In this document: in pieces, positions 7,041 to 12,494 of the stretch
Position numbering within the stretch: position 1 is the stretch's first letter
How the letters are laid out: every line of letters begins with the position of its first letter
Origin: JAGOEF01 sp964511665
GTDB lineage: Bacteria > Bacteroidota > Bacteroidia > Bacteroidales > ML635J-15
DNA length: 12,494 nucleotides
Direction: 5' to 3'
Assembly (NCBI GenBank): GCA_964511665.1
Contig: CAZEHA010000076.1
Span: 1 to 12,494 of the forward strand
Program-made: the position numbers and the translations under genes
Notes under the pieces: generated by a model
What the model was told of the DNA's origin: nothing
The model's input: the letters and a program-made list of their open reading frames with translations, nothing else
Databases searched by the model: none

Positions 7041-7907
7041 ATGCGTCAATTAAAAATAGTAAAACAAGTTACGAACCGCGATACACCTGCATTTGAAAAA
7101 TATCTGCAGGAAATCGGTCGTAAGGATATGATCACACCCGAAGAAGAAATTGAATTGGCTCGTAAAATAAAAATGGGCGATCGCTCGGCTCTTGATAAGT
7201 TGGTTACATCGAATTTGCGGTTTGTGGTTTCGGTGGCTAAGCAATACCAAAACCAGGGGCTTAGCCTTCAGGATTTGGTAAATGAGGGAAATCTGGGGCT
7301 TATGAAAGCGGCAATGCGCTTTGACGAAACCAGAGGATTTAAGTTTATTTCTTACGCGGTGTGGTGGATCCGCCAGTCGATACTTCACGCACTTGCCGAG
7401 CAAGGTAGAATGGTTCGTTTGCCACTGAACAAAATTGGGGCAATCAACAAAATTCATACGGCCAGCGCTAAACTTGAGCAATTGCTTCAGCGTGAACCTA
7501 CATTAGATGAAATTGCCGATTTTACCGAAATGTCGGCCGTCGAAATCAAAGAGAACCTGAAGAACAATGTGCGACACCTGTCGATGGATGCACCGATTAA
7601 TTCCGATTCCGATGATGCAACTCTGTATGATGTTATCGACTTTAAACAGAATTTGCCTCCCGACTATTCGTTGATGCGGGAATCGATGCTTAAGGAAATT
7701 AATGCAGCCCTAAGCGTATTGGGTAAGCGTGAAGCCGAGGTAATAAGAATGTTCTACGGGCTCAATTGCCAAACTCCCAAAACACTCGACGAAATTGCTG
7801 AACACTTCAACCTGACGCGTGAACGGGTAAGGCAGATAAAAGAATCGTCGATTCGACGCCTGAAGCAATCATCACGACATCGGAAACTAAAAAACTTTAA
7901 CATATAG
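7041..7907 (+). CDS. rpoD: Primary-type sigma-70 factor (RpoD/SigA family, short Bacteroidota form)
   Basis: This encodes 288 residues from the ATG at 7041. An in-frame ATG at 6966 would add 25 hydrophobic residues across the promoter region and is rejected, because family members begin MRQLKI at this point. The protein directs core RNA polymerase to promoters. Region 1.2 lies at about 10-45 (KYLQEIGRKDMITPEEEIEL). Region 2 spans DLVNEGNLGL (from 78) to YAVWWIRQSIL with the tryptophan pair W108-W109 used for -10 recognition and melting. Region 3 follows, and the region 4.2 helix-turn-helix is at about 249-274 (LDEIAEHFNLTRERVRQIKE). Region 1.1 is absent and the length agrees with the 286-288-residue Bacteroides SigA. 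It departs from the usual SigA in places: NCQTPKTLDEI where GCQEMTLEEI is typical (one extra residue), and the C-terminus RKLKNFNI. It may therefore be a second, paralogous group-1/2 sigma rather than the sole housekeeping factor. rpe follows 70 bp downstream with no clear terminator between. Confidence 0.9.
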   Translation: MRQLKIVKQVTNRDTPAFEKYLQEIGRKDMITPEEEIELARKIKMGDRSALDKLVTSNLRFVVSVAKQYQNQGLSLQDLVNEGNLGLMKAAMRFDETRGFKFISYAVWWIRQSILHALAEQGRMVRLPLNKIGAINKIHTASAKLEQLLQREPTLDEIADFTEMSAVEIKENLKNNVRHLSMDAPINSDSDDATLYDVIDFKQNLPPDYSLMRESMLKEINAALSVLGKREAEVIRMFYGLNCQTPKTLDEIAEHFNLTRERVRQIKESSIRRLKQSSRHRKLKNFNI

Positions 7908-7977
7908 TTATTCCAAAACGCATTTTTAAAGCTCAATAAATCGACTTATCTTTATAGGCAATTTTAAAGCATTGCTT

Positions 7978-8631
7978 ATGTCAGTAATTATTGCTCCCTC
8001 TATGTTGTCGGCCAACTTTTTAGATTTGTCGGCCGATATCGATATGATTAATCGCAGCGAAGCCGACTGGTTTCATCTCGACATTATGGATGGGGTTTTT
8101 GTTCCCAATCTTTCGTTTGGATTACCGGTAGTAAAAGCCATTAAAAAAGAAGCCCGAAAACCCCTCGATGTGCACCTGATGATTGTGTCGCCCGAAAAAT
8201 ATATTCAGGCTTTTCGCGACGCAGGTGCCGATATCCTTACGGTTCATGTGGAAGCCTGCACACACCTGCACCGCACCATTCAGGAGATTAAAAATGCAGG
8301 TATGAAAGTTGGCGTTTCATTAAATCCCCATACTCCGGTTCAGATGATTGAAAATGTGATTGCCGATATCGACCTGGTGCTGGTGATGTCGGTGAATCCC
8401 GGCTTTGGCGGGCAAAGTTTTATTCAGTCGACCTACCGCAAGCTGGAATTATTATCGGAATTAAAGCAATATGACAACCCGGATTTAATTATTGAAGTGG
8501 ATGGCGGAGTTACCCTCGAAAATGCTCCCGAACTGGTGAAATCCGGAGTAAATGCGCTGGTGGCAGGTAATACAGTGTTCGCATCGAAAAATCCTGTCGA
8601 AACCATTCGGCAATTGAAGCTGGTGGGATAA
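7978..8631 (+). CDS. rpe: Ribulose-phosphate 3-epimerase
   Basis: This interconverts ribulose 5-phosphate and xylulose 5-phosphate in the pentose phosphate pathway (cytoplasm, metal-dependent TIM barrel). From the ATG at 7978 it has 217 residues, the normal length; an in-frame TTG at 7972 is less likely. APSMLSANF opens the first strand (residues 6-14). The four metal/catalytic ligands of the family are visible as H33 and D35 (FHLDIMDG), H66 (DVHLM) and D175 (EVDGGV). The phosphate-binding MSVNPGFGGQ loop and the AGNTVF strand near the C-terminus are intact. TATCTTTA at 7947-7954 is a weak -7 candidate; otherwise the gene is probably read through from the sigma factor gene. It ends convergently with the dehydrogenase at 9131-10348, with a repeat-filled gap between. 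Confidence 0.96.
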   Translation: MSVIIAPSMLSANFLDLSADIDMINRSEADWFHLDIMDGVFVPNLSFGLPVVKAIKKEARKPLDVHLMIVSPEKYIQAFRDAGADILTVHVEACTHLHRTIQEIKNAGMKVGVSLNPHTPVQMIENVIADIDLVLVMSVNPGFGGQSFIQSTYRKLELLSELKQYDNPDLIIEVDGGVTLENAPELVKSGVNALVAGNTVFASKNPVETIRQLKLVG

Positions 8632-8713
8632 TTTTGGGGGTAATGCATGCAATAAAAGATAACGATTATCTGGAATACAGAAGTAAGAATACAGAATACA
8701 GAAGGGTTGGCTT

Positions 8714-8819
8714 TCAATCAAACAATATTCTCCTCCGAGTTGAATTTTACTATTTTCTCGGAACAGCAGGTTTCTATCTCCCAACGAAAAGCATCTTCTG
8801 CATTCTGTCTCCTGTATTC
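8714..8819 (+). repeat. Direct repeat copy A of the composite element
   Basis: This aligns end to end with 9019-9123. Shared blocks run CAATCA, CAA, ATTC, CTC, TTTCTCGG, CAGC, TCTCCCAACGAAA, TTCTG, ATTCTG and CTCCTGTATTC. Copy A is itself flanked by inverted ends (8673-8706 and 8793-8819), so it could be a complete unit of about 147 bp. Confidence 0.65.
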
Positions 8820-8852
8820 CGAATTCCCAATTTTAATAATACGTCATTGGTA

Positions 8853-8912
8853 GTAGCGAAACGCTAATCGAATTTGTCACCCTGAGTAGCGAAGCGGTAA
8901 TCGAAGGGTGAC
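8853..8912. repeat. REP-like palindrome with an adjacent half copy
   Basis: GTCACCCT (8876-8883) and AGGGTGAC (8905-8912) are perfect inverted arms around a 21-nt core. The core part at 8886-8905 (GTAGCGAAGCGGTAATCGAA) is repeated with 2 mismatches at 8853-8872. The GTCACCCTGAG...CGAAGGGTGAC layout resembles short palindromic intergenic repeats dispersed in many bacterial genomes. Confidence 0.7.
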
Positions 8913-8931
8913 TGCCGAAGCCTTTTTCCAT

Positions 8932-9013
8932 CCCCTGCCTATGCTTCGATACTTCGGGTGCCTCAGTATAAATTCAGCCTTCCGCTACGCTCCAGTACTC
9001 AGCATGACAGGGG
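8932..9013. repeat. Second REP-like inverted repeat
   Basis: CCCCTG (8932-8937) and CAGGGG (9008-9013) bound a region whose arms match imperfectly inward (CCTATGCTTCGATACT against the reverse complement of AGTACTCAGCATGAC). The 8979-9008 part, read on the minus strand, begins GTCATGCTGAG, a relative of the GTCACCCTGAG arm of the neighbouring element. Confidence 0.5.
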
Positions 9014-9018
9014 CTTTA

Positions 9019-9123
9019 TCAATCAGGCAACATTCATCTCTGGCTGAAATTACTAGTTTCTCGGAGCAGCGGGTTGCTCTCTCCCAACGAAATACCCCCT
9101 TCTGTATTCTGACTCCTGTATTC
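9019..9123 (+). repeat. Direct repeat copy B of the composite element
   Basis: Counterpart of 8714-8819. It keeps the right-hand inverted end (9097-9123) but no left end is visible next to it; the sequence before 9019 is REP-like. It stops 8 bp short of the stop codon of the dehydrogenase gene. Confidence 0.65.
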
Positions 9124-9130
9124 TACCTAA

Positions 9131-10348
9131 CTATTTCCCGTTCAAAAAATCCTCAAGATAAGCATACCTTTCGGTGAGTTGTCCATCGCTGCAAATGGTT
9201 CCCCGCTTAATTATTCCTTTATCATCACCTTCTACAATAGCTGGAATCACTTCGTCAATAAAGCGTGCCCCAAACTCACCCGAAGCATCGCGGGGCAGTT
9301 CGCCGGGCAGATTATCAACGGCCATTACTGTTACATTATTCTTGTCGAATGCATCGCACTCGCTTTCGGTTTTCGGATTGTACCCATAAAAAGGCTCCTT
9401 AATAGTAGAAGCGCGCAGGGTAGAGGGTATGGGGTCCTTAATATCGCAGCTTACATCGGCAATAAGTTGAATTCTGAAATCGCGATCCCTGTAATCTTCG
9501 GCTTGTAAAAAGGCCGGAGAATTCTGGTCCCAAAAATGGCAGGGAATCCAAATATCGCATGCATTTGCAAATGGTTTGAATGTGGAAACATATTCGTGGG
9601 GATGCTTAAAGAAGTGCCCGAAATCTTTCCATCCGCCTTCGTTATGCGCCACATAATCATCGGCATCGATATGGCAAATTACAGGCTCATCGAATTCGTG
9701 GGTTAGAAATTCTTGAGCACTCACATTTTTCAAATTTAGTCCCGATAAGGTTTCCATTGCGCCCAAACCAACACGCCCCTTTCCTGTGATGAGAATCTTC
9801 AGGTTTTTCGCCAGTGTTACATTTTTCAACTCTCCCATCATTTCGTTGCGGTCGAAACAGTCAACGGCACGTTTCAGATGGTAGTCTCCGGTGCGCAATC
9901 CCCATCCCAGCATGGCATTGTAAGCACCCACAATACCGGCCCAACGACCAAAGGCCACAACCCGGGCTCCGTTTTCGTAAGTGAGGCATTCGTGATCGAC
10001 CATGGTAATATTGTGCTTTACCAGTGCCTGCAACAAAGGGCGGTTGTAGCTTTGTTTTTTGTGGATGTGCGAGAAAAAGTGATATTGCTTGTTGGCAATC
10101 AGTTCGGGAATATGCACTTCTTTTACGCCCATCAGTACATCACAAACCGACATATCATCGGCCATGGCAATGCCCTTTTCGAGATATTCATCATCGGCAA
10201 AGCATCGCAATGTGCTTTTTTGCACCACAAATTCTGCTTCCGGAAACTTTTTCATAGCTTCCATAACATTTTCGGGGGTCAGTACTACCCTTTTGTCGGG
10301 AGGGGTTTTGGTTTCTTTCAGTATTCCGATGCGAATTTTTGATGCCAT
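9131..10348 (-). CDS. Stand-alone LKR/Lys1-like saccharopine dehydrogenase family protein (AlaDH/PNT fold)
   Basis: The 405-residue cytoplasmic NAD(P)-dependent dehydrogenase has the two-domain AlaDH/PNT architecture. Residues 1-25 (KIRIGILKET then RVVLTP) form the typical opening strand. GVKEVHIPE with K76 and FFSHIHKKQ with H94 correspond to the Lys/His catalytic pair known in yeast saccharopine dehydrogenase, and the FFSH-x-x-K-x-Q wording is especially close to the lysine-ketoglutarate reductase half of animal AASS. DHECLT (118) and ARVVAFGRWAGIVGAYN (128 onward) also match that group. GKGRVG at 189-194 is the dinucleotide-binding glycine loop. The reductase alone is present, without a fused or adjacent second dehydrogenase half, so the physiological substrate (lysine/saccharopine or another amino acid) is not settled; annotation pipelines often call such proteins alanine dehydrogenase. 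The start is ATG at 10348. It diverges from ssrA across about 125 bp holding a 15-bp palindrome. A weak -7 box (TATTTTTA, 10382-10375) precedes it. Confidence 0.8.
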   Translation of the reverse strand: MASKIRIGILKETKTPPDKRVVLTPENVMEAMKKFPEAEFVVQKSTLRCFADDEYLEKGIAMADDMSVCDVLMGVKEVHIPELIANKQYHFFSHIHKKQSYNRPLLQALVKHNITMVDHECLTYENGARVVAFGRWAGIVGAYNAMLGWGLRTGDYHLKRAVDCFDRNEMMGELKNVTLAKNLKILITGKGRVGLGAMETLSGLNLKNVSAQEFLTHEFDEPVICHIDADDYVAHNEGGWKDFGHFFKHPHEYVSTFKPFANACDIWIPCHFWDQNSPAFLQAEDYRDRDFRIQLIADVSCDIKDPIPSTLRASTIKEPFYGYNPKTESECDAFDKNNVTVMAVDNLPGELPRDASGEFGARFIDEVIPAIVEGDDKGIIKRGTICSDGQLTERYAYLEDFLNGK

Positions 10349-10402
10349 AACTATATTTTTTTGTTTCAGGTGGGTAAAAATACAATTTTTGGGTCGGAAA
10401 CC

Positions 10403-10417
10403 TGCACAATTTGTGCA
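10403..10417. promoter_or_regulatory. Palindrome, candidate operator between the dehydrogenase and ssrA
   Basis: TGCACAA-T-TTGTGCA is a perfect palindrome with 7-bp arms about a single central base. It lies where the -33 region of a minus-strand dehydrogenase promoter would be and ends 15 bp before the ssrA -33 element. The position and symmetry suggest a dimeric regulator site, more likely for the dehydrogenase; the regulator is unknown. Confidence 0.4.
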
Positions 10418-10432
10418 ACATCAATGTTTTTC

Positions 10433-10463
10433 TTGCAAAAGCGGTGTAGTTTTTGTATATTTG
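10433..10463 (+). promoter_or_regulatory. ssrA promoter
   Basis: A -33 TTG (10433-10435, in TCTTGC), a 20-nt spacer and a perfect -7 TATATTTG (10456-10463) match the Bacteroidota consensus. Transcription should begin a few nucleotides before the mature 5' end at 10475, leaving a short leader for RNase P. Confidence 0.85.
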
Positions 10464-10474
10464 CGGCCTTGTTT

Positions 10475-10870
10475 GGGGCTGACATGGTATTGACAGCAGA
10501 TGAGGTGATTGTGTAAGCATGCCGGGCTAGGTGGATTAACCCGTTAAACTGATCCGCGACCAAACAACTGGCGCAGATAACTATGCTCTTGCAGCTTAAT
10601 TTTACGATAGTAAAATGAGCCTAATTCCGACACAAGGTGTTGGAGCGGGACATCTCCCGGATGGACAGACCCGGTTCCGGTCCGATAAGGAGGTGGCAGC
10701 AATTCCGGGGTGGTTGTGGTAAGCTTCGTTGCCACAGCGAGAAACAGAAGATACGGAGTTGTTTTGGATGCCTGTTTTCGCGACAATTCCCGACAATCAA
10801 TAACAGGATAAGCATGTAGAAAGCCCTTTTGTCTCCTGTTTGGACGCGGGTTCGATCCCCGCCAGCTCCA
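10475..10870 (+). ncRNA. ssrA: Transfer-messenger RNA (tmRNA)
   Basis: tmRNA rescues stalled ribosomes by acting as alanyl-tRNA and then as a short message that adds a degradation tag. The 5' end GGGGCTG (10475-10481) pairs with CAGCTCC (10863-10869, one G-U pair) to form the acceptor stem, with A10870 as discriminator. CCA is not encoded (CGG follows) and must be added. The T arm is perfect: GCGGG (10846-10850), loop TTCGATC, CCCGC (10858-10862). Pseudoknot 1 is visible: stem 1 10523-10526/10540-10543 and stem 2 10531-10536/10552-10557. It ends 12 nt before the tag reading frame. After the tag stop a hairpin forms from TTTTAC (10600-10605), GATA and GTAAAA (10610-10615). The unprocessed span is 396 nt. 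There is no sign of the permuted two-piece form. Confidence 0.95.
10570..10599 (+). other. tmRNA tag reading frame, GADNYALAA
   Basis: The resume codon GGC at 10570 lies 12 nt after pseudoknot 1, and the frame reads GGC GCA GAT AAC TAT GCT and then CTT GCA GCT TAA. The tag is GADNYALAA. Bacteroides-type tags as I recall them read GENNYALAA, so this one differs at positions 2 and 3 while keeping the protease-recognised ALAA end. Confidence 0.85.
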
Positions 10871-10881
10871 CGGAACTCAGG

Positions 10882-10913
10882 AAAAACCTTACGCTTCGGT
10901 GTGAGGTTTTTTT
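10882..10913. terminator. ssrA terminator, probably bidirectional
   Basis: A 13-bp stem (10882-10894 with 10899-10911, two G-T pairs) is capped by a C-TTCG-G tetraloop and followed on the plus strand by seven Ts (10907-10913). Read on the minus strand the arms end in GGTTTTT, so it can also end the convergent ATPase gene, whose stop codon (10914-10912) overlaps its T tract. Confidence 0.9.
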
Positions 10914-12057
10914 ATTCCTTTATTATATTGTTCGACCATAATTCTTGTAAAAACTTTTCGACCGGCATAATTTCTATGTTGTCAATTTTGCGGTAATAAG
11001 GATCTTTGCTGACAACAATCAATCGTTTTACATCATATTCCGAAGCAAATTGCCTGAGGCCTTTTACATGTTTTGGCTGTATGTTTTCATTCGATTTTAC
11101 TTCGATGGCTATTTCGCCATCACCCAGAATAAAATCAACTTCAATTTGAGTTGCAGTCCGCCAGTAACTAATGTTGTAATGTAGACCGGAATACCTGCTG
11201 TGTGCATAGAGTTCAAGATAAATGAATTGCTCCAAAGCTTTACAGTATGCCTCGCTTTTTTCGGCTAAATGATTTTGGCTTAATAAATAGTTGGCAACCG
11301 CAATGTCGAAAAAATAGAATTTGGGTGAAGCAACAACCCTTCTTTTGGCTCTCCGCGTAAAAGCCGGAACGAATCGACCAATTAATGTATCTTCGAGTAT
11401 GCCGAAATATTCTTTAACCGTTACCGAGCTAACACCGCAATCAGTTGCAATATTTGAATAATTTACCAATTCAGCATTCGAGAATGCTGCACTTTCGAGG
11501 AATTTTGTAAACGCTGATACGTTTCTCAACCGAGCCTCCGAAATGATCTCATCGCGCAAATATGAACCAATATATGCATCCAATAAACGTTTCGGATTTT
11601 CAGATAAATAATGTCGGGGCAAAGCTCCCCGATTCAATATTTTGTTAAGATCGAAATTGTGAATTTCGGGATAAACCAGTGGATATAATTCGTAACGCAA
11701 TGCCCTGCCACCTAGTAAATTAACACCGGAGCGAATAATTTTACGTGGACTGGAGCCGCTCAAAATAAACTGAGTCCTTTTATTAACTATTAACCAATGT
11801 ACCTCATTAAGCAACTCGGGAATCCTTTGAATCTCGTCAATTATTATTGGCTTTTCAGTTGGGTTTGCTTCAACAATTTCTCGTAGCAAATTTGAGTTTT
11901 GGCTGAATCTTAGGAATTCGGAGTTTAGCAACAAATCAATATACATTGAATCGGGAAACATTATTTTCAGAAGTGTGGTTTTTCCCGTTTGTCGTGCTCC
12001 CCATAAAAAAGCCGATTCTTTGCCAATTCCTTCAAATATTTGCCTTCGTAAATACAT
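10912..12057 (-). CDS. AAA ATPase with DUF4143 and PD-(D/E)xK-like C-terminus
   Basis: The 381 residues are the usual length for the widespread AAA_14 + DUF4143 family, whose cellular role is poorly defined. The Walker A motif GARQTGKTT occupies 20-28 (K26) and the Walker B motif IIIDE ends at D74-E75; LSGSSPRKI shortly after resembles a sensor segment. A winged-helix-like stretch near 200-217 (IATDCGVSSVTVKEY, G208) and SPKFYFFDIAVANYLL belong to DUF4143. At the end, VDFIL with D308 and IAIEVKS with E319 and K321 form the D...ExK pattern of PD-(D/E)xK nucleases, often considered degenerate in this family. It is probably cytoplasmic. It is convergent with ssrA and shares its terminator. This family occurs in variable, accessory positions and tmRNA 3' ends are common integration sites, so acquisition by transfer is possible, but no integrase or att duplication is visible here. 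The start is ATG at 12057; the gene is complete. Confidence 0.93.
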   Translation of the reverse strand: MYLRRQIFEGIGKESAFLWGARQTGKTTLLKIMFPDSMYIDLLLNSEFLRFSQNSNLLREIVEANPTEKPIIIDEIQRIPELLNEVHWLIVNKRTQFILSGSSPRKIIRSGVNLLGGRALRYELYPLVYPEIHNFDLNKILNRGALPRHYLSENPKRLLDAYIGSYLRDEIISEARLRNVSAFTKFLESAAFSNAELVNYSNIATDCGVSSVTVKEYFGILEDTLIGRFVPAFTRRAKRRVVASPKFYFFDIAVANYLLSQNHLAEKSEAYCKALEQFIYLELYAHSRYSGLHYNISYWRTATQIEVDFILGDGEIAIEVKSNENIQPKHVKGLRQFASEYDVKRLIVVSKDPYYRKIDNIEIMPVEKFLQELWSNNIIKE

Positions 12058-12090
12058 GAAAATTTAAAGTATAAGTTAATAAAAACAATG

Positions 12091-12122
12091 TAAAATTAAA
12101 GTAACAAATTGAATTATCCAAA
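12091..12122 (-). promoter_or_regulatory. Candidate promoter of the ATPase gene
   Basis: On the minus strand a -33 TTTG (12122-12119), a 20-nt spacer and TAATTTTA (12098-12091, 5 of 6 fixed positions) fit the phylum consensus. A start near 12083 would leave a leader of about 25 nt. The AT-rich background lowers certainty. Confidence 0.4.
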
Positions 12123-12146
12123 AATATTTTTCGATTTGTATTAATT

Positions 12147-12263
12147 TCCTCTCCAGCCGAGTCACTCAGAGAGGAATCGGATGGAATAGGTATGCTGTAA
12201 AATTTACATTTCCCAATGAATACAAATAGCTCCGAGTCCCGTTCCGGTAACTCGAAGGGGGAG
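12147..12263. repeat. Two related hairpins
   Basis: Hairpin 1 has perfect 8-bp arms TTCCTCTC (12147-12154) and GAGAGGAA (12170-12177), with an inner GAG-TCA-CTC. Hairpin 2 pairs CTCCGAGT (12230-12237) with ACTC (12250-12253) and GGAG (12260-12263) around a 6-nt bulge. Both carry CCGAGTC (12158-12164 and 12232-12238), and GGAATCG occurs at 12174-12180 and just beyond hairpin 2 at 12264-12270, so they look like diverged copies. There is no T tract after either; they are not terminators. Confidence 0.5.
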
Positions 12264-12494
12264 GGAATCGCTCAATTGTTCCAAAATATCAGCATTTGTT
12301 TTTTTAATTTTAATTCACTTCTCAAGGAATTTTTATCAATAAATATTTTCAGGGTTACATTTTTTTGCAAGTATGCAGTGCACTGGCTGCTTTGTTGAAG
12401 TTGCGCAACAAACAATGCCGATTTCGGTTATTATTACAGTTTAAATTCAATTAGTAAATGCGACAGAGATTGATTTTTCTCTCTTTCCGAAATG

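Larger units (their letters stand above)
8673..9123. repeat. Composite repeat element: terminal inverted repeats with a duplicated ~106-bp body
   Basis: This fills most of the gene-free 8632-9130 stretch between two convergent genes. The left end (8673-8706) is the reverse complement of the right end (9097-9123), with a few mismatches and one extra 7-bp AATACAG unit in the left copy. A third copy of the right end lies internally at 8793-8819. The sequence 8714-8819 is repeated in direct orientation at 9019-9123 with clear but imperfect similarity (for example TTTCTCGG, CAGC and CTCCCAACGAAA in both). Between the two bodies lie REP-like palindromes. No coding potential fits a transposase, so it looks like one or two non-autonomous, MITE-like units or a nested insertion. 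Confidence 0.65.
12058..12494. other. Gene-free AT-rich region at the right edge
   Basis: No convincing coding frame is present. The left third holds the candidate ATPase promoter, the middle holds two hairpins (12147-12177 and 12230-12263), and the right part is AT-rich with a 10-bp palindrome CAGTGCACTG (12376-12385) and a small inverted repeat, TTGTTG/CAACAA (12392-12411). A gene may begin just beyond the window, since an ATG occupies the last three bases, but nothing supports it. Confidence 0.6.

Noticed and set aside
8657..8671. AGATAA-CGA-TTATCT hairpin after rpe as a terminator
   Set aside because: The stem is only 6 AT-rich pairs with a 3-nt loop and no T tract; it runs into the repeat element.
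8634..9177. Short frames on both strands in the rpe-dehydrogenase gap
   Set aside because: They run through inverted and direct repeats and REP-like palindromes; the proteins look random.
9878..10342. Plus-strand frame of 154 codons opposite the dehydrogenase
   Set aside because: It is antisense to conserved dinucleotide-binding and catalytic motifs; its composition is a by-product of the real frame.
10544..10815. Several minus-strand short frames over the tmRNA
   Set aside because: The region is fully explained by tmRNA pairing and the tag frame; the antisense frames have no support.
10846..10870. Possible att site: tmRNA 3' end repeated further right
   Set aside because: I found no second copy of the T-arm/acceptor sequence between 10871 and 12494; CGAGTCCCGTTCCGG near 12233 is only superficially similar.

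Overview
The window reads as chromosomal DNA of an anaerobic member of the Bacteroidota, probably close to the Bacteroidales/Marinilabiliales. Four things point there: promoters of the TTTG (-33) / TAnnTTTG (-7) type, a Rho factor with a very long charged insertion, a short primary-type sigma factor without region 1.1 starting MRQLK, and a tmRNA whose tag ends NYALAA without an encoded CCA. A full-length pyruvate:ferredoxin oxidoreductase indicates anaerobic or fermentative metabolism. Taxonomy is inferred, not searched.

Layout. 1-121: probable tail of a plus-strand gene and its terminator. 122-436 (-): small secreted protein made almost entirely of six WKSEA repeats, unrecognised function. 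491-523: terminator of nifJ. 542-4063 (-): nifJ. 4263-4796 (-): conserved protein of unknown function with a Tudor/SH3-like N-terminus; its promoter lies on top of the rho terminator. 4886-6811 (-): rho. 7041-7907 (+): primary-type sigma factor, divergent from rho. 7978-8631 (+): rpe. 8632-9130: about 500 bp without a gene, holding a composite of inverted and direct repeats plus REP-like palindromes. 9131-10348 (-): stand-alone lysine-ketoglutarate-reductase/Lys1-like dehydrogenase. 10475-10870 (+): ssrA (tmRNA) with an excellent promoter and a UUCG-capped terminator. 10912-12057 (-): AAA ATPase with DUF4143 and nuclease-like C-terminus. 12058-12494: gene-free, AT-rich, with two related hairpins.

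How the genes work together. The core is housekeeping: central carbon metabolism (nifJ, rpe), transcription initiation and termination (sigma, rho, head to head), and ribosome rescue (ssrA). No multi-gene novel system is visible. The parts that go beyond routine annotation are the secreted WKSEA repeat protein with a strictly alternating serine codon, the interlocked terminator/promoter between rho and its neighbour, the repeat composite between rpe and the dehydrogenase, and the variant tmRNA tag.
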